A stretch of DNA of 64,000 nucleotides. Source: Caproiciproducens galactitolivorans. GTDB taxonomy: Bacteria; Bacillota; Clostridia; Oscillospirales; Acutalibacteraceae. The position numbers and the translations under genes are program-made. Below the pieces are notes generated by a model. The model was given only the letters and a program-made list of their open reading frames with translations. It searched no databases and was not told where the DNA came from. The stretch lies in assembly GCF_004768785.1 (NCBI RefSeq), contig NZ_SRMQ01000002.1, positions 341,113-405,112 of the forward strand, read 5' to 3'. The number at the start of each line of letters is the position of its first letter. Position 1 is the first letter of the stretch. This document shows positions 51,907 to 62,569 of this stretch, piece by piece.

Positions 51907-51945
51907 AAGCTAGGAATTATGCGGTTCCTAGCTTGTTTTGTTTTT
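51907..51945 (+). terminator. terminator of the tRNA gene
   Basis: A perfect 10-bp stem AAGCTAGGAA/TTCCTAGCTT (51907-51934, 8-nt loop), then GTTTTGTTTTT. Confidence 0.92.
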
Positions 51946-52175
51946 ATTTGCCGGCATCATTTAGAATGTATTTCACAATCATGTTGGAAACCGTTTCGGA
52001 GTCTTTTTCGCTGATGTTTTTGACTTTATATAGCCTGCTGAAGCGCTTAGGCTTCGTAAGCGCATACAGCAGGATCGAAACATCTTTATTTTTGGTGTGT
52101 TTAAATACTTTCCATATTCAATAAGCTCTTCGCCGTTATTGGCGCGGGGCTTATTTTTTGCTCTTTTATATCTGA
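51944..52175 (-). pseudogene. decayed gene fragment
   Basis: On the minus strand the last about 50 codons (stop at 51944-51946) read as a normal protein end: HTKNKDVSILLYALTKPK, then RFSRLYKVKNISEKDSE, then MIVKYILNDAGK. Upstream the frame meets a stop, but a shift by one base continues into NNGEELIEYGKY. This suggests the frameshifted 3' end of a lost gene, cut by the tRNA side. Family not recognised. Confidence 0.4.
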
Positions 52176-52368
52176 TTTACACGGGGTGAATTGCGGAGGT
52201 CTATGACTGCAAGAGTTGTCCGGTAATATGGCATTATTTTTTTAAAACTCATACGAGAAGCTGTGCAAGGATGGTAACCCGGTTGGAACCATGATAAACT
52301 TCAAGCTGGCTTTTACGGTTGGACATATTCTTCCCAGCCGAAGGCTAAGAAGAAAGGAGACAAGTATC

Positions 52369-53082
52369 ATGTTTGATTGGGAGAAGATTGGAAACAAAAA
52401 CGCCGTCCATTGTAAGACGGAAAAGGAAGCCGAAATGTTCCTTACCGAGTGCGATAAGCGAGGAATAGAGTGGTGTCGTGAGGGGATAGCTTCCAGCAAA
52501 AGTAATTGGGAGATATATAAGGAAAGCACAGTATACTACATTGGACCTTCAGATGAAAAAGAAGGGTTGACATTTTCAAGTATTTCACACTTCAAGGAAG
52601 AAGGCTATACCATTTTCGAATTTTCTGATCTTTACAAGCCTGATTTGCCCCGTATTTGCTATATACTCGGCGGAGAAGATAACCCGCTGAAAGTGGGGGA
52701 AAAGTTTAAAATTTCCGGGTGCAGCGGCACTTTTGCAATCGGAGCAGATGGTCATGTTTACGGCGTCAGTAGCTGTGGAAAGGCTTTGCATTTCATCCTT
52801 GAAGACATTATTAACGGCGAACTAAAAATCATCCGGCAACCGCAGTTTTCCGAAGACGAAAGGGCTTTCATGCGGCTGTGTGTCGAAGCCGGGTATCCGT
52901 GGTTTGCAAGGGATAAAGACGAAAGCTTATACGCTTACGAAAGCAGGCCAAAGAGTATACAAGGGGATGCATTTTCATGTGACGGAGATTTTTTTAATCT
53001 TCCGGAATCTTTTCTGCCACAAATCACATTTGAAAACAGTCTGTTTAACGCAGCGGATTATCTTGAGGGAGCGGAAAAATGA
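52369..53082 (+). CDS. phage-like hypothetical protein
   Basis: A 237-residue soluble protein. The second half (NPLKVGEKFKISGCSGTF, YGVSSCGKALHFILEDIINGELKIIRQP, AGYPWFARDKDESLYAYESRP, SFLPQITFENS) resembles small proteins common in clostridial prophages and integrative elements; no function is known to me. ATG at 52369 has AAAGGAG about 10 bases upstream; the frame opens 78 bases earlier without a better site. It stands alone between a tRNA gene and araD, probably a leftover of an integrated element. Confidence 0.7.
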   Translation: MFDWEKIGNKNAVHCKTEKEAEMFLTECDKRGIEWCREGIASSKSNWEIYKESTVYYIGPSDEKEGLTFSSISHFKEEGYTIFEFSDLYKPDLPRICYILGGEDNPLKVGEKFKISGCSGTFAIGADGHVYGVSSCGKALHFILEDIINGELKIIRQPQFSEDERAFMRLCVEAGYPWFARDKDESLYAYESRPKSIQGDAFSCDGDFFNLPESFLPQITFENSLFNAADYLEGAEK

Positions 53083-53256
53083 ACAACGCCCAATTTGCCT
53101 TAGGCAATGCCTTGATAAAGGCTTGAAAAAAGGGGGGGTCCGGCATTTTCGGCAGATGGAAATGGTTATGTAGATTTAATGTGCCAATTAACCTTTAGAC
53201 TTATAAGCACAGTTATATTTTTGCAAACTTGGAACATAGTTTTATAAAAATAAATT
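53083..53256 (+). other. possible remnant of a related phage-like ORF
   Basis: Around 53138-53185 one frame reads GPAFSADGNGYVDLM, similar to GTFAIGADGHVYGV inside the preceding gene, suggesting a fragment of a paralogue. The rest is without visible function. Confidence 0.3.
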
Positions 53257-53285
53257 GAGGGCCATGGCGTATTCGCCATGGCCTC
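53257..53285 (-). terminator. terminator of araBAD
   Basis: The stem CCATGGCG/CGCCATGG, extended by outer G-C pairs (one bulge), lies 26 bases past the araD stop; on the minus strand AATTTATTTTTA follows. Confidence 0.82.
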
Positions 53286-53310
53286 TGTGAATAGAGGGAA
53301 GAGGTTTTTG

Positions 53311-54006
53311 TTAAGTGTTTTGTCCGTAATATGCGTGCGTGCCGTGTTTACGCCAAAAATGCTTGTTAAGCAGCTCGCGCTGCATTGCTTCATCCGAGCC
53401 CGCAGTCATTACCCGCGTGTGCCAGGCCATCATGGCCAGTTCTTCCAATACGACGGAGTTGTGCACCGCCTCAAAGCAATCCCTGCCCCAGGCAAAGGGT
53501 CCGTGAGAATTCACCAGAACGGCGGGAATCGTAGCGGGATCCGTCCCTTTGAAGCTTTCTACAATCACATTGCCGGTTTCCGCTTCATAAGCGCCTGCGA
53601 TTTCCTCCGGAGTCATCTTCCGGGTGCAGGGAATTGCCCCGTAAAAATAGTCGCCATGCGTGGTGCCGTAAGCCGGAATAGGCTTCCCCATCTGCGCCCA
53701 AATTGTCGCCCAGCGAGAATGGGTGTGGACAATTCCGCCTGCCGCAGCAAAGTTTTTGTACAGGACGCAGTGTGTCGGTGTGTCAGAGGATGGGTTCAGG
53801 TCGCCCTCCACTTTTTCACCGTCCAAATTCACAACAACCATATCCTTCGGCCGAAGCTTGTCGTATTCCACACCGGAGGGTTTAATTACAAACAGTCCGG
53901 ATTTTCGCTCGATTCCCGAAACATTCCCCCATGTGAATACCACCAGATTGTGGATGGGGAGCTGACGGTTCGCTTCACAAACCTGTTCTTTCAATTCTTC
54001 CAGCAT
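53311..54006 (-). CDS. araD: L-ribulose-5-phosphate 4-epimerase
   Basis: Converts L-ribulose 5-phosphate to D-xylulose 5-phosphate, the last step before the pentose phosphate pathway. The 231-residue class II aldolase-family protein has [10 protein letters not shown], the [14 protein letters not shown] segment, the zinc-binding [12 protein letters not shown] histidines and [21 protein letters not shown] at 54006 follows GGGATG. Last gene of araB-araA-araD. Confidence 0.96.
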   Translation of the reverse strand: MLEELKEQVCEANRQLPIHNLVVFTWGNVSGIERKSGLFVIKPSGVEYDKLRPKDMVVVNLDGEKVEGDLNPSSDTPTHCVLYKNFAAAGGIVHTHSRWATIWAQMGKPIPAYGTTHGDYFYGAIPCTRKMTPEEIAGAYEAETGNVIVESFKGTDPATIPAVLVNSHGPFAWGRDCFEAVHNSVVLEELAMMAWHTRVMTAGSDEAMQRELLNKHFWRKHGTHAYYGQNT

Positions 54007-54026
54007 TTGTTTTCATCCCTTTCGGA

Positions 54027-55508
54027 TCACTTTTTCAGCTTCCAGACCAGTTCGTTCCATGTAAGTTCCTTGCAAAGCGCGTTGATCTCGGTTTCCTTAC
54101 CGATATGAATGAATTCAATATCCATGATTTCTGCAAAATTGCGCAGTTCTTCTGCCGTAATCGAATAGCTGAGGACGGAATGATGTGCGCCGCCCGCGTA
54201 GATCCACGCTTCCGCGGAGGTTTCAAGGTTCGGGAGCGGCTTCCAGAGGACTGCGGCTACCGGGAGCTTCGGCATTTCGTGAACCTGCTCCTGGCATTCC
54301 ACATCGTTGACAATCATACGGAACCGATCGCCCATATCGATAATTGTTGCAAGCACCGCCGGGCCGGCTTTCGCCTTGAAGGTAAGACGCGCCGGGTCTT
54401 CGCGGTCGCCGATACCCAGCGGAACCACCTTGATTTTTGGGCGATCCGCGGCAATCGATGGGCATACCTCAAGCATATGGGCGCCCATATTCATTGCGCA
54501 TTCCGGGTCAAAGTTGTAGGTATAATCCTCCATAAATGCCGTACCACCCTGGCAGTCGGCCGTCATGAGCTTTATAATGCGGCAAAGCGCGGCGGTCTTC
54601 CAGTCGCCTTCCCCGGCAAAGCCATATCCCAGGCGCATCAGGTCCTGTGCGGCAAGGCCGGGCAGTTGGCGAAGCTGCTGCAAATCCTGAAAATTGGTAT
54701 GAAAGGCGCCAAACTTTCCTTCTTCCATAAACTTCCGAAGCGCGACTTCTTCCCGTGCCTGATAACGTACAGATTCGAGGTTATCCGTTGCCATATCGTA
54801 AACTTCCATGTACGCCTTCATCTGGGCGTCGATTTCCTCTTCAGTAACGGCATCCACCATACGGATGATATCGCCGACGCCGTAATGGTCAACCTGCCAG
54901 CCAAATTTGATGTGCGCTTCCACCTTGTCGCCTTCTGTTACGGCCACTTCGCGCATATTGTCGCTAATGCGGAGCACGCGAAGCCTGCGGCTCTCAAATG
55001 CGCCGACCGCCGCGCGCATCCAGCGCCCCATGCGTTCTCGCATTACCGGGTCCTTCCAGTAGCCGGAAATCACCTTTTGCGCAATGCGCATGCGCGCAAG
55101 GATGAAGCCATGTTCTCTGTCGCCGTGGGCGGATTGGTTCAGATTCATGAAATCCATATCAATATCGTCCCACGGGATGTCGCGGTTGAACTGTGTGTTG
55201 AGGTGGAGCAGCGGCTTTTGCAGGGCCGAAAACCCGCGGATCCACATTTTTGACGGGGAAAAGGTATGCATCCAGGTGATAATTCCCGCGCACCGGGGGG
55301 CATTGTTTGCCTCTGCAATAACCTTGCAGATTTCTTCGGAATTGCGCACCACAGGCTTAAAAACCAGTGTGCAGGGAATGGATGGATCTGTATTCCATTC
55401 GTCTATCATGATTTGCGAATGCCGGTCAACGGTTTTCAGCACATTTTCCCCGTAAAGGTCTTGGCTTCCAACCACGAACCAGAATTCATATTTTTTTAAA
55501 GTTGACAT
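54027..55508 (-). CDS. araA: L-arabinose isomerase
   Basis: Converts L-arabinose to L-ribulose. The 493-residue length is typical. Family features: N-terminal YEFWFVVGSQDLYGE, ITWMHTFSPSKMWIRG, LHLNTQFNRDIPW, YGFAGEGDWKTAALCR (metal-binding Glu), and GGAHHSVLSY near the C-terminus (metal-binding His). ATG at 55508 has GGAGG 6 bases upstream. Lies between araB and araD with short gaps. Confidence 0.97.
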   Translation of the reverse strand: MSTLKKYEFWFVVGSQDLYGENVLKTVDRHSQIMIDEWNTDPSIPCTLVFKPVVRNSEEICKVIAEANNAPRCAGIITWMHTFSPSKMWIRGFSALQKPLLHLNTQFNRDIPWDDIDMDFMNLNQSAHGDREHGFILARMRIAQKVISGYWKDPVMRERMGRWMRAAVGAFESRRLRVLRISDNMREVAVTEGDKVEAHIKFGWQVDHYGVGDIIRMVDAVTEEEIDAQMKAYMEVYDMATDNLESVRYQAREEVALRKFMEEGKFGAFHTNFQDLQQLRQLPGLAAQDLMRLGYGFAGEGDWKTAALCRIIKLMTADCQGGTAFMEDYTYNFDPECAMNMGAHMLEVCPSIAADRPKIKVVPLGIGDREDPARLTFKAKAGPAVLATIIDMGDRFRMIVNDVECQEQVHEMPKLPVAAVLWKPLPNLETSAEAWIYAGGAHHSVLSYSITAEELRNFAEIMDIEFIHIGKETEINALCKELTWNELVWKLKK

Positions 55509-55538
55509 ATGTATCCTCCGATTTCTAATTTCGAACCG

Positions 55539-57197
55539 CTAGTTCTTCTTTATGGCTTTCAAGCGCTTCATTACATCATTTTCGCCGCGCCCAAAATAGT
55601 CGTGCAGAATGCGGTATTCCTTAAAAAGCGCATCGTACCGCTCCGAATTTTCCGGAATCGGATAATAGACGGTATCTTTGATTTTTCCCATTGCGCGGGC
55701 TGCTTCAAATACACTATCGTAGCCGCCGGCTTCCTTACCCGCCGCGACGGAAGCAAAAATCGCGGAGCCAAGCGCGGGGCCTTGAAGCGAACCTGCGATT
55801 TTTACGGGCATCTTAATCACATCCGCATAAATTTGCATGGTCATGGGGTCTTTTTGGGAAATTCCGCCGGAGGCGAAAAATTCTTCCACCGGAACGCCAT
55901 GGGCGCGGTAATTTTCAATGATCATACGCGTGCCGTAGGCGGTTGCCTCAATTAGTGCGCGGTAAATTTCCTCCGGTTTGGTTTGAAGCGTCATTCCTAG
56001 CATCATGCCGCTTAAATCAACGTCGACCAAAACGGAGCGGTTTCCGTTCCACCAATCCAGCGCGAGCAGTCCGCTTTCCCCGGGACGCAGTTTTTCCGCC
56101 TTTTCCCGCAGGTACTGATGGATATTTTTCTTTTGCCGTTTTGCTTCCTCATAATAGGAAGCCGGCAGGCAGTTGTTGATAAACCATGCGAAATGGTCCC
56201 CCACGCAGGACTGCCCGGCCTCGTAGCCGAAATAGCCCGGCATGACGCCGTCTTCCACCACGCCGCACATACCAGGCACCTGGCGTTCATCTTCCCCCAT
56301 CATAATATGGCATGTGGAGGTGCCTATAATCGCAAGCATTTTGGCAGGCCCGTCGATTCCGACTGCGGGCACGCACACATGCGCGTCAACATTTCCCACA
56401 GCAACTGCGGTGCCCTCTTTCAGACCGGTCAGCTTTGCCGCTGCCGGGGTCAACGTACCCGCCCTTTTGCCAAGCGGGAGGATGTCGCGGGAAAGCTTTT
56501 CGTCCACCACATGTTCAAGCTTCGGATGAAGCGCCTTAAAAAAGTCGTTAGTGGGGAAGCCCGTGCGCCTGTTCCAGATTTCCTTATAGCCTGCGGTGCA
56601 GGAGTTGCGCGTTTCTTTTCCGCAAAGTTGCCAGATAATCCAGTCCGCTGCTTCGATGAACCGATCCATCGCGTCGTATATCTCTGGGTCCTCTTCAACG
56701 ATTTGCCAGATTTTCGGAATCGTCCATTCCGAAGAAATTTTTCCGCCGTAGTTTTTCAACCACGGTTCGTTCCTTTCCTCTGCAATTTTATTCAGCCGGT
56801 TTGCCTGATCCTGCGCGGCATGGTGCTTCCAAAGCTTTACATAGGCGTGCGGGCGGCTTTTGTATTCCGAAAGAAAGCTCAGCGGCGTTCCGTCCGCCTT
56901 TACCGGAAGAACCGTGCAGGCCGTAAAGTCGGTTCCGATTCCGATCACATCGTCCGGGGATACGCCGGATTCTTTCAGAACGGCTGGAATGGTATGCGCC
57001 AGCACGTCCAGGTAATCCTGCGGATCCTGTAGTGCCCAGTCGTGGCCGAGCGGCGTTCCGTCCGGCAGGGTTTTATCCATTACCCCGTGGGGATACTCGT
57101 AAACGGAAGAAGCAAGTTCGTTTCCGCTCCTGGCGTCCACCAAAACCGCTCGACCGGAAAGCGTACCATAATCAATTCCAATTGTATATTTTGCCAT
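55539..57197 (-). CDS. araB: L-ribulokinase
   Basis: FGGY-family kinase that phosphorylates L-ribulose to L-ribulose 5-phosphate. The 552-residue protein begins [19 protein letters not shown] (ATP-binding), has [28 protein letters not shown] and the C-terminal [20 protein letters not shown] typical of AraB. The frame opens 15 bases earlier, but ATG at 57197 has GGAGG 8 bases upstream. An AraR-type operator lies 26 bases upstream. First of araB-araA-araD. Confidence 0.96.
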   Translation of the reverse strand: MAKYTIGIDYGTLSGRAVLVDARSGNELASSVYEYPHGVMDKTLPDGTPLGHDWALQDPQDYLDVLAHTIPAVLKESGVSPDDVIGIGTDFTACTVLPVKADGTPLSFLSEYKSRPHAYVKLWKHHAAQDQANRLNKIAEERNEPWLKNYGGKISSEWTIPKIWQIVEEDPEIYDAMDRFIEAADWIIWQLCGKETRNSCTAGYKEIWNRRTGFPTNDFFKALHPKLEHVVDEKLSRDILPLGKRAGTLTPAAAKLTGLKEGTAVAVGNVDAHVCVPAVGIDGPAKMLAIIGTSTCHIMMGEDERQVPGMCGVVEDGVMPGYFGYEAGQSCVGDHFAWFINNCLPASYYEEAKRQKKNIHQYLREKAEKLRPGESGLLALDWWNGNRSVLVDVDLSGMMLGMTLQTKPEEIYRALIEATAYGTRMIIENYRAHGVPVEEFFASGGISQKDPMTMQIYADVIKMPVKIAGSLQGPALGSAIFASVAAGKEAGGYDSVFEAARAMGKIKDTVYYPIPENSERYDALFKEYRILHDYFGRGENDVMKRLKAIKKN

Positions 57198-57220
57198 TAC
57201 AACATCCTCCAATCCTAAAA

Positions 57221-57237
57221 AAATGTACGTACAACTT
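57221..57237 (-). promoter_or_regulatory. AraR-type operator before araB
   Basis: AAATGTACGTACAACTT is centred on the perfect palindrome TGTACGTACA and closely matches the Bacillus AraR site (ATTTGTACGTACAAAT). It lies between the araR terminator hairpin and araB. Confidence 0.85.
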
Positions 57238-57246
57238 TGCCGAAAA

Positions 57247-57271
57247 CAGAAAGGCCTTTCAGCCCTTTCTG
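57247..57271 (-). terminator. hairpin after araR
   Basis: CAGAAAGG/CCTTTCTG stem with a 9-nt loop; on the minus strand TTTTC follows. It probably ends or attenuates the araR transcript before araB. Confidence 0.65.
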
Positions 57272-57275
57272 ATAC

Positions 57276-58349
57276 CTATTCAAGCACTCTTACGGACTTG
57301 CGCTCTACAATTTTCGGTTCAAAATCAACCGTAGCCTTAAATGTATGGTCCTGAATCAGGCGCAGCAGGTTTTGTGCGGCGGTTTCTCCTAAAACATTCA
57401 TGGGATGTGCGACCGAGGTGAGTGGCACCTCGCAAAGAGCTGCGAGATCCGAATTGTCAATGCTTATCAGCGACAGGTCCTCCGGGATCGCAATACCGTT
57501 CCTTTTCATAATCTCCACAATCCGCATGCCGACCTCGTCATTGTAGCACAGCAGCCCGGTGCAGCCCTCTATGCGCCGCAGGATAATTTGCTCAAACTTC
57601 GAAAAATCGGGGACATCCTGTGTGGAATACCAAAACACGTTTTCATCATGGATTTCATACCCTGCTTTCAACAGGGCATCCAGGTATCCGGCGTAGCGTA
57701 GATGCCCCTGATGGTCGTCCGACTTAAAAATACCCGCAATCCGCTTGTGCCCGGCGCGGATCAGATATTCTGTGGCGAGCAGCCCGGCCGCGCGGTCATT
57801 CAGGGACACATGGGGGATTTTCATGCCCGGATAGCCGCTGTTGATAAATATTACCGGTATTCTTTGTCGCTGGATTTCTTCATAAATTTTAAAGTTTGGA
57901 TTTGGCAGGCCGCTTTGGGTCGGCTCAATGATCATTCCGTCCATGCCCTTTTCCAGCATGGAGCGCAGCACCCGGCTTTCATTCTGAATCTTGTTGTGCG
58001 TGAATGCAAGCTGCATGGAATACCCATTCTTTGTCAACACATCTTCAATTCCACGGATAATCTGCGGAAAAATGTATGCGCGAACATAAGTGGTCACTAC
58101 ACCGATCGTCTTGGTCGGTTCCCGTTTGACCGTTGTGTTGAAAACGACATAGGTACCGCTGCCCTGCCTGCTTTCAAGGTATTTGTCCTGAGCCAGAATA
58201 TTGATTGCCTGCCGAACCGTCTGCCGGCTGATATGGAACATGGCGCTCAGTTCGTTTTCGGAATACACCTTTTCACCGTATTTTAGTTCTCCCGATTCGA
58301 TTTTCTTTTTGATCCAGGTGACCAGAGTCATATATTTCGGCATTTCCAT
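57276..58349 (-). CDS. araR: arabinose operon repressor, GntR-LacI type
   Basis: A 357-residue chimeric regulator: an N-terminal GntR winged helix (GEKVYSENELSAMFHISRQTVRQAI, residues about 20-60) fused to a LacI/periplasmic-binding-like effector domain (residues about 75-350; TIGVVTTY, IIEPTQSGLPNPNF, VSLNDRAAGLLATEYLI, DLSLISIDNSDLAALCEVPLTSVAHP). This fusion is the hallmark of AraR, which leaves its operators when L-arabinose binds. The ATG at 58349 follows AAGGAGAGG at a somewhat long spacing; an in-frame second ATG two codons on is possible. Confidence 0.95.
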   Translation of the reverse strand: MEMPKYMTLVTWIKKKIESGELKYGEKVYSENELSAMFHISRQTVRQAINILAQDKYLESRQGSGTYVVFNTTVKREPTKTIGVVTTYVRAYIFPQIIRGIEDVLTKNGYSMQLAFTHNKIQNESRVLRSMLEKGMDGMIIEPTQSGLPNPNFKIYEEIQRQRIPVIFINSGYPGMKIPHVSLNDRAAGLLATEYLIRAGHKRIAGIFKSDDHQGHLRYAGYLDALLKAGYEIHDENVFWYSTQDVPDFSKFEQIILRRIEGCTGLLCYNDEVGMRIVEIMKRNGIAIPEDLSLISIDNSDLAALCEVPLTSVAHPMNVLGETAAQNLLRLIQDHTFKATVDFEPKIVERKSVRVLE

Positions 58350-58394
58350 TCAGTGCTGCCTCTCCTTCTAGCGTAAAGCGTTACTTTTGAAACC

Positions 58395-58424
58395 ATGATA
58401 CATGAATATTTTATACATTGTCAA
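58395..58424 (-). promoter_or_regulatory. promoter of araR
   Basis: Minus-strand TTGACA (58419-58424), 18 bp, TATCAT (58395-58400), 46 bases upstream of araR. Confidence 0.75.
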
Positions 58425-58452
58425 TACATCTTAAGCAGCACTATCGGCCGTA

Positions 58453-59634
58453 TCAGGAAGCCTTTTTCTTTGAAAGAAGGTCGATTGTTACAGCACCCAG
58501 AAGGACCAGTCCCTTCACAACGCGCTGGATATCAACGGACCAGCCGATCAGCGACATGCCGTTGTTCAGCACGCCCATAATGAGAGCACCGACTACCGCG
58601 CCGATGATTGTGCCGCTTCCGCCGAGCGCGGCCGCACCGCCTATGTAACAGGATGCAATTGCGTCAAGCTCAAAACCGTCGCCCGCTTTCGGTGTAGCGG
58701 AGGCGTTTCTCGCGGAAAGGACAATGCCGGCCAACGCACTCATAAGCCCCATGCTTACGTAAATCCAGAACATCACGCGCTGGGTTTTGATGCCGGAAAG
58801 CCTTGCCGCTTTTTCGTTTCCGCCAACGGCGTAAATCTGGCGGCCCGGAACCGTGTTGTTGGTAATGAATGTGTAAATAATAATCAGTACCAGCATCAGC
58901 GCAAGCACAACCGGCAGGCCGTTGTAAAAGGCAAGCTTAATGGTAAAGAAATTAATAATTAAAACAATGATGGCGAGCTTCAGAACTTCCTGCCATGCGG
59001 CAGGAACTTCAAATCCGTAGGATTTTTTCTTGTTGACAGAGCGGATTTCAAGATAAATGACAATCAGGGATGTGACAATTCCGGCCAATATGGAAAGCAG
59101 TTCGATTTTCTGCCCGCCGATATTGGTGTAAATTTCCGGCAGATAGCCCGCCCCGATCTGCACATATTCCGTAGGCAGCGGGCCCTTTGTCTGACCGCCG
59201 AGGATAACCATGGTCAGCCCGCGGAAAATCAGCATGTTTGCAAGTGTGACAACGAATGCCGGTACCTTCAGATAGGCGATAAAGAAACCCTGCCAAGCGC
59301 CAATTAGCAGTCCGCTTACGAGGATCCCGAAAAACGCGGCGGGAGTAGGGATATGTAAGTCTAAAACCATGATGGCGCATGCGGCGCCGGTAAAGGCAAC
59401 CACGGAGCCGACGGAAAGGTCGACGTTGCCGGTTAACACACACAGCAGCATGCCGACCGCAAGGATAACAACATAGCTGTTCTGCATGATCAGATTGTTG
59501 ATATTCATTGGGCTGACATTTTTTCCGCCTGATAGCAGATTAAAAATGAAATAGATGACAATGAGAGCAATCAGCATTCCGTATTGCTTGATGTTCGTAC
59601 TCCCGGATCTTTTCTTTTCAAGACTAGAATTCAT
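58453..59634 (-). CDS. sugar ABC transporter permease (XylH/GguB-like)
   Basis: A 393-residue polytopic permease of the ribose/xylose/multiple-monosaccharide family (BPD_transp_2). Features: [54 protein letters not shown] (the EAA-like coupling loop) and [31 protein letters not shown]. The frame is open far upstream into the ATPase gene, but ATG at 59634 overlaps the ATPase stop by 4 bases and fits the family start. Third gene of the transporter operon. Confidence 0.94.
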   Translation of the reverse strand: MNSSLEKKRSGSTNIKQYGMLIALIVIYFIFNLLSGGKNVSPMNINNLIMQNSYVVILAVGMLLCVLTGNVDLSVGSVVAFTGAACAIMVLDLHIPTPAAFFGILVSGLLIGAWQGFFIAYLKVPAFVVTLANMLIFRGLTMVILGGQTKGPLPTEYVQIGAGYLPEIYTNIGGQKIELLSILAGIVTSLIVIYLEIRSVNKKKSYGFEVPAAWQEVLKLAIIVLIINFFTIKLAFYNGLPVVLALMLVLIIIYTFITNNTVPGRQIYAVGGNEKAARLSGIKTQRVMFWIYVSMGLMSALAGIVLSARNASATPKAGDGFELDAIASCYIGGAAALGGSGTIIGAVVGALIMGVLNNGMSLIGWSVDIQRVVKGLVLLGAVTIDLLSKKKAS

Positions 59635-61187
59635 ATCGCCTGCTTCTCCCTTCTGGTGTGTGACATTATGATTTTCATGATCATTTCCTGAGAAAAATCT
59701 TCCTTTTCCAGTTCGCCCGCTATTTCGCCCTGATTCAGGACATAAATCCGGTCGCAAACGCCGAGAAGCTCCGGCATTTCGGAAGAAATAAAGATGACTG
59801 CCTTTCCCGCTTTCGCAAGGTCGTTGATGATTTCGTAAATTTCATATTTTGCACCTACATCAATTCCCCGCGTTGGTTCATCCAAAATCAAGATGTCGGG
59901 GTTGGCAAGAATCCATTTGGAAAGAACCACTTTCTGCTGATTTCCGCCGGAAAGTGAACCCGTAATCTGTTTGATGGAATGCGTCTTAATGTTGAGCTTT
60001 TTCCGGTATTCTTCGGCTGCCAGGATTTCTTCGTTTTTGTCAATGACGCAATGCCGGGAAAAACGGTCGCGCAGGCTGGAAAGCGTCATATTCCAGCGGA
60101 CATCGTTGATCAGCACCAAGCCGCAATCCTTACGATCCTCCGAAGCATAGGCAATTCCGTTGCGGATGGCGTCCTGAACATCGCGTAAAACGATCTTTTT
60201 TCCGTCTTTATAAAGCTCCCCGAAAAGGTTGCTTCCGTACGATTTGCCGAAAATGCTCATGGCAAGCTCCGTGCGTCCCGCGCCCATTAGTCCCGCAAAA
60301 CCAACTACTTCACCTTTTCTAACATAGAAGTTTACATCTTTGAGCACGACGCGCTTGGGGTCGTCCGGATGGTGCACCGTCCAATTCTTCACCTCGAACG
60401 CAATATCCCCCGGCTTGCTTTCGCGGGGAGGATAGCGGTTTGTCAGTTCACGGCCGACCATGCCCTTTATAATCCGGTCTTCGTTCAGATCGTCCCTTCC
60501 TTTTTTCAGGGTTTCAATTGTTTTGCCGTCGCGGATGACGGTGATGCTGTCCGCTACTTGACTCAGTTCATTCAGCTTATGGGAAATCATAATGCAGGTA
60601 ATGCCGCGCTCTTTTAAGCCCAGTATAATATTGAGAAGCTTTTTGCTGTCCTCATCATTCAGGGAAGCCGTGGGTTCGTCCAGAATAAGCAGCTCCACTT
60701 TTTTTGCCAGCGCTTTCGCAATTTCAACCAACTGCTGTTTGCCGACGCTCAGCTTATTGACGGGCAGGTTCACATTTTCGTCCGGCAGCCCGACTTTTTC
60801 GAGGATTTCCTTTGCCTTTTTCCTGGTTTTGCTCCAATCGATCACGTTTTTTATATTTGTAATTTCATTGCCCAGAAACACGTTTTCCGCGATCGAAAGA
60901 TATGGGCTTAAAGCAAGCTCCTGATGGATAATAACAATGCCTTTGCGCTCGCTGTCCCGGATGTCGCGGAATTTGCATTCCTCGCCATTGTAAATAATTT
61001 CACCGGAATATTCGCCGTACGGGTAAACGGCGGACAGAATGTTCATCAGGGTGGATTTTCCCGCTCCGTTTTCCCCGCAAAGGGCGTGAACCTCACCTCT
61101 TTCCACCGTAAAATTTACATCGTCCAAGGCCTTTACCCCGGAAAATTCCTTTGTGATATGCTTCATTTCCAGGATGACATCAGCCAT
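59631..61187 (-). CDS. sugar ABC transporter ATP-binding protein, two-domain (XylG/GguA-like)
   Basis: A 518-residue tandem ATPase. First domain: Walker [27 protein letters not shown] signature, [11 protein letters not shown]. Second domain: degenerate Walker A region [12 protein letters not shown], then [14 protein letters not shown] and [19 protein letters not shown]. This is the standard layout for monosaccharide importers of the ribose/xylose type. ATG at 61187 follows GAGGTG; the earlier in-frame start is not supported. Translationally coupled to the permease. Confidence 0.95.
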   Translation of the reverse strand: MADVILEMKHITKEFSGVKALDDVNFTVERGEVHALCGENGAGKSTLMNILSAVYPYGEYSGEIIYNGEECKFRDIRDSERKGIVIIHQELALSPYLSIAENVFLGNEITNIKNVIDWSKTRKKAKEILEKVGLPDENVNLPVNKLSVGKQQLVEIAKALAKKVELLILDEPTASLNDEDSKKLLNIILGLKERGITCIMISHKLNELSQVADSITVIRDGKTIETLKKGRDDLNEDRIIKGMVGRELTNRYPPRESKPGDIAFEVKNWTVHHPDDPKRVVLKDVNFYVRKGEVVGFAGLMGAGRTELAMSIFGKSYGSNLFGELYKDGKKIVLRDVQDAIRNGIAYASEDRKDCGLVLINDVRWNMTLSSLRDRFSRHCVIDKNEEILAAEEYRKKLNIKTHSIKQITGSLSGGNQQKVVLSKWILANPDILILDEPTRGIDVGAKYEIYEIINDLAKAGKAVIFISSEMPELLGVCDRIYVLNQGEIAGELEKEDFSQEMIMKIIMSHTRREKQAI

Positions 61188-61218
61188 GCTACGCACCTCG
61201 CTCTTGTATAGTAATCGG

Positions 61219-61246
61219 TTGGGCGGCAGCATAAACTGTCGCCCAA
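61219..61246 (-). promoter_or_regulatory. intercistronic hairpin between binding protein and ATPase genes
   Basis: TTGGGCG (61219-61225) pairs with CGCCCAA (61240-61246), with inner CAG/CTG pairs. No T-tract follows, so it is more likely an mRNA-stabilising or processing hairpin, allowing more binding protein than transporter. Confidence 0.6.
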
Positions 61247-61265
61247 GTTTTGAGCTTCAAACGAA

Positions 61266-62393
61266 TCAGGAAATATCTGATTCCTTATAATAGTTGGAAT
61301 CAATCAATTCCTTTTGGATATTGTCTTTGGTGATTGCGACCGGTTTGCAAAGGTAGGACGGAACAACCAGCTTGCCGTTGTTGTAGGATTTCTCATCATT
61401 AATTTCCGGCTTTTTGCCTTCCATAACGGCCTGAACCATCGTAACGCACTTTGCGGCAAGAACGCGTGTGTCTTTAAATACGGTCATGGTTTGTTTACCG
61501 GACTTAATGTTCTTTATCGCCATTGTTTCCGCATCCTGCCCGGTGATGACAGGCCATTTTGTGCCGACCTTGTAGCCCGCGCCTTCCAAAGCGGCCGCGA
61601 TACCATAGGAAATACCGTCGAACGGGCTCAACACGATGTCTACGTTTTTGCCGGTGCTGTAATAACCGGACAAAATGTCTTCCATTCTTTTCTGAGCTGT
61701 TTCCTGTGACCAGCGGAGGGTGCAGATTTTATCAAATTCCGTCTGCCCGGAAAGGACCTTGAGCTTCCCGTTGTCTATGTAGGGCTTAAGAACTTCCATG
61801 GCGCCGGCGTTTAGAAAATGCGCGTTGTTATCGTCGGGGGAACCCGCGAAAAGTTCAATATTGTAGGGCCCTTTGCCTTCCTTCAGGCCCATTTTTTCTT
61901 CTATGAATTTGCCGATCAAAGTACCAACGCCTTTGTTATCGAAGGTTGCATAATAGGAAACCGCGTCGGTGTCCATTAGCAGACGGTCATATGCGATAAC
62001 CGGAATGTTGTTCTTCTTTGCCTCCGCAAGGACATTTACCAGGGCGCTGGAATCGATGGAGGCAATTACGAGGCATTTGGCGCCGCCTGTAATCATGTTT
62101 TCAATTTGCGAAACCTGTGCCTGAACATCGTCTTCCGCATACTGCAAATCAACGGTGTAGCCCAGCTTCTCAAGCTGTTCCTTCATATTGTTCCCGTCGC
62201 GAATCCATCGTTCGGAGGATTTGGTTGGCATTGCTACGCCGACCTTCTGGCCTGCCGCGGAACCCTGTGCTTGCTGGGAAGGCGACTGGGCATTTGCCGC
62301 CGTTGATGTGCTTGCCCCTGAGCCGCACGCTGCAGTCAGCAGAAACATGCATGCCGTAAGAACAATTGACGTCAGTCTTTTCATCCTTTTCAT
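61266..62393 (-). CDS. sugar-binding lipoprotein of the ABC transporter (ChvE/XylF-like)
   Basis: A 375-residue substrate-binding lipoprotein. The signal peptide ends in a lipobox (LTAACGSG, Cys near residue 23), followed by a Ser/Ala/Gln-rich linker. The binding domain (residues about 50-375) has [48 protein letters not shown] and [14 protein letters not shown], like ChvE-type multiple monosaccharide binding proteins. Given the AraR operator and neighbours, L-arabinose is the likely ligand (inference). ATG at 62393 follows AAGGAG. Confidence 0.93.
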   Translation of the reverse strand: MKRMKRLTSIVLTACMFLLTAACGSGASTSTAANAQSPSQQAQGSAAGQKVGVAMPTKSSERWIRDGNNMKEQLEKLGYTVDLQYAEDDVQAQVSQIENMITGGAKCLVIASIDSSALVNVLAEAKKNNIPVIAYDRLLMDTDAVSYYATFDNKGVGTLIGKFIEEKMGLKEGKGPYNIELFAGSPDDNNAHFLNAGAMEVLKPYIDNGKLKVLSGQTEFDKICTLRWSQETAQKRMEDILSGYYSTGKNVDIVLSPFDGISYGIAAALEGAGYKVGTKWPVITGQDAETMAIKNIKSGKQTMTVFKDTRVLAAKCVTMVQAVMEGKKPEINDEKSYNNGKLVVPSYLCKPVAITKDNIQKELIDSNYYKESDIS

Positions 62394-62506
62394 TACTCTC
62401 TCGCTCCTTACATGTTATTAATACAACTTTTTATAAAACCGCTATTTTAGCGGAAATATAACAAAATGTACAGTTTATCTTTGCGATTAAGGCTGTTTAT
62501 ATTAAC

Positions 62507-62535
62507 AATATAACTTAAATGCCTAAAGTTGTCAA
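62507..62535 (-). promoter_or_regulatory. promoter of the sugar ABC transporter operon
   Basis: Minus-strand TTGACA (62530-62535), 17 bp, TATATT (62507-62512), about 115 bases upstream of the binding-protein gene. Confidence 0.78.
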
Positions 62536-62569
62536 TATAAATTTGATAATTTTTAAAATAAACCGCAAT

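Noticed and set aside
54105..55253. 382-residue open frame on the plus strand
   Set aside because: Opposite araA, whose identity is certain; the composition is typical of antisense shadows.
58369..58384. Possible CcpA (cre) site near GTAAAGCGTTAC upstream of araR
   Set aside because: Centre resembles a cre but several outer consensus positions mismatch.
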